Below, one piece after another: positions 7,283-8,007 of a DNA stretch of 8,007 nt (its first letter is position 1; every line of letters begins with the position of its first letter). This DNA is from JBDLID01 sp039715055. GTDB taxonomy: Bacteria; Desulfobacterota; Desulfobulbia; Desulfobulbales; Desulfocapsaceae. The stretch lies in assembly GCA_039715055.1 (NCBI GenBank), contig JBDLID010000129.1, positions 1-8,007 of the forward strand, in the 5' to 3' direction. The notes under the pieces were generated by a model that had not been told where the DNA came from, searched no databases, and saw nothing but the letters and a program-made list of their open reading frames with translations. Position numbers and translations under genes: made by a program.

Positions 7283-8007
7283 CCTGTCACCGCCTTAACA
7301 AATTGCATCATAAAGTTGGGGTAGATACCAACGATCACCGACAGTGCACATGCGATGAGAATGGGAATGAGCATGGACAGGGGTGCTTCCTTGATACCCG
7401 TGTAGGTTTCGCCTTCGGGGCGTTTGCCGAAAAAGGCCTTGATGGTGACGGGCGCAAAGTACCCGACATTGAGCATGGTACTGGTAATAAGAAGAATGAG
7501 GATCCCCATCTGGTGGGCCTCTATGGAGCCGAGAAGCAGTTTCCACTTGGTGACAAAACCGGCCACCGGCGGTGCACCGATCATGGAGAGCGAGGCAATG
7601 GCAAAGGCCGCGAAGGTAAAGGGCATGGTCTTGCCGAGTCCCCCCATTTCGGAGATGTCCTTTTTATGGGCAGCGATAAAGATGGCGCCGGCACAGAAGA
7701 AGAGGGTGATCTTGGAAAAACCGTGGTTGACGATGTGGATCAGGCCGCCGTCGATGCCGTTGGGGGTGAGCAGGGCCACACCGAGAATAATATAGGAGAG
7801 CTGGCTGATGGTGGAGTACGCCAGCCGTTCCTTGAGATTGTTTTTTGAAAGGGCCAGCACCGAGGCCATGATCACTGTAAATCCGACAAAGTAAGCGGTG
7901 GGGATGCCGAGGTTGAGGGCATTCATGGTATCCACACCAAAGACGTAGAGCATGGTTCGTGTTGTACAGAAGACACCGACCTTGACAACGGCGACCGCAT
8001 GGAGCAG
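7279..8007 (-). CDS. MrpD/NuoN-like proton/cation antiporter subunit (partial, N-terminus beyond right edge)
   Basis: The open frame continues to the window edge above the internal Met at 7953. The extra 18 codons translate as LLHAVAVVKVGVFCTTRT, the TM8 core of this family, so the true start lies outside and 242 C-terminal residues are visible. Numbered from the edge, the conserved features are K9 in VVKVGVF, NNLKERLAYSTISQLSYI (56-73), NHGFSKITLFFCAG (94-107) and K154 in GAPPVAGFVTKWKLL (TM12). The protein ends soon after the last helix, without the NuoL lateral-helix extension, so it is of MrpD/NuoN type. A full length near 490-500 aa is expected. It is a fourth antiporter-like subunit in the same operon as the NuoL-like protein, NuoM and NuoN. 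Whether it is a complex I channel or an Mrp-type subunit cannot be settled here. Confidence 0.93.
   Translation of the reverse strand: MLHAVAVVKVGVFCTTRTMLYVFGVDTMNALNLGIPTAYFVGFTVIMASVLALSKNNLKERLAYSTISQLSYIILGVALLTPNGIDGGLIHIVNHGFSKITLFFCAGAIFIAAHKKDISEMGGLGKTMPFTFAAFAIASLSMIGAPPVAGFVTKWKLLLGSIEAHQMGILILLITSTMLNVGYFAPVTIKAFFGKRPEGETYTGIKEAPLSMLIPILIACALSVIVGIYPNFMMQFVKAVTG

Noticed and set aside
7303..7848. A 181-codon + strand frame opposite the partial antiporter gene
   Set aside because: It is the antisense shadow of a strongly conserved membrane protein and shows no independent signals.
7279..7953. Treating the partial antiporter gene as complete from the Met at 7953
   Set aside because: The frame stays open to the window edge and the upstream codons encode the conserved TM8 segment (HAVAVVKVGVF), so this Met is internal.
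1..8007. CRISPR arrays, insertion sequences, tRNA genes and prophage parts
   Set aside because: No regularly spaced repeats, transposase-like frames, terminal inverted repeats or tRNA cloverleaf sequences were seen. Any tRNA of the rRNA operon would lie 3' of 16S, outside the window.

Overview
The window reads almost entirely on the minus strand. The left edge carries the first ~321 nt of a 16S rRNA gene whose 5' sequence, together with the protein sequences on the right, suggests a Gram-negative anaerobe of the Desulfobulbales/Desulfobacterota type. This placement is made by eye from family resemblance, not by a search.

Left region (1-843): the 16S 5' end runs off the left edge. Upstream of it (higher coordinates) lies a ~320-nt leader and promoter zone with two tandem TTGACA-17-TA(G/A)TTT promoters 92 nt apart, a boxA-like antitermination element and a small perfect hairpin next to the 16S start. 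A rho-independent terminator at 775-805 ends the neighbouring gene before the rRNA promoters.

Middle region (844-2213): a single gene for a 338-aa protein with two N-terminal membrane segments and a long coiled coil, of unknown function, has its own probable promoter in an AT-rich spacer. A perfect 15-bp terminator hairpin at 2160-2193 closes the operon on the right.

Right region (2214-8007): five tightly packed genes, transcribed right to left. They are a partial MrpD/NuoN-like antiporter subunit cut by the right edge, an 83-aa two-helix membrane protein ending in EDYYDN, a 605-aa NuoL/MrpD-like subunit, NuoM and NuoN. The first three genes overlap (4 and 11 nt); nuoM and nuoN follow after gaps of 27 and 43 nt. 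Together they supply at least four proton/cation-antiporter-like membrane subunits where ordinary complex I has three (L, M, N), plus a small accessory protein. They would form the ion-translocating membrane arm of a complex I- or Mrp-related enzyme. No electron-input subunits are visible, so the donor cannot be told from this window. The most notable molecular detail is that the NuoL-like subunit has Asn209 where the central TM7 lysine of these channels normally sits, while NuoM and NuoN keep all their key charged residues.
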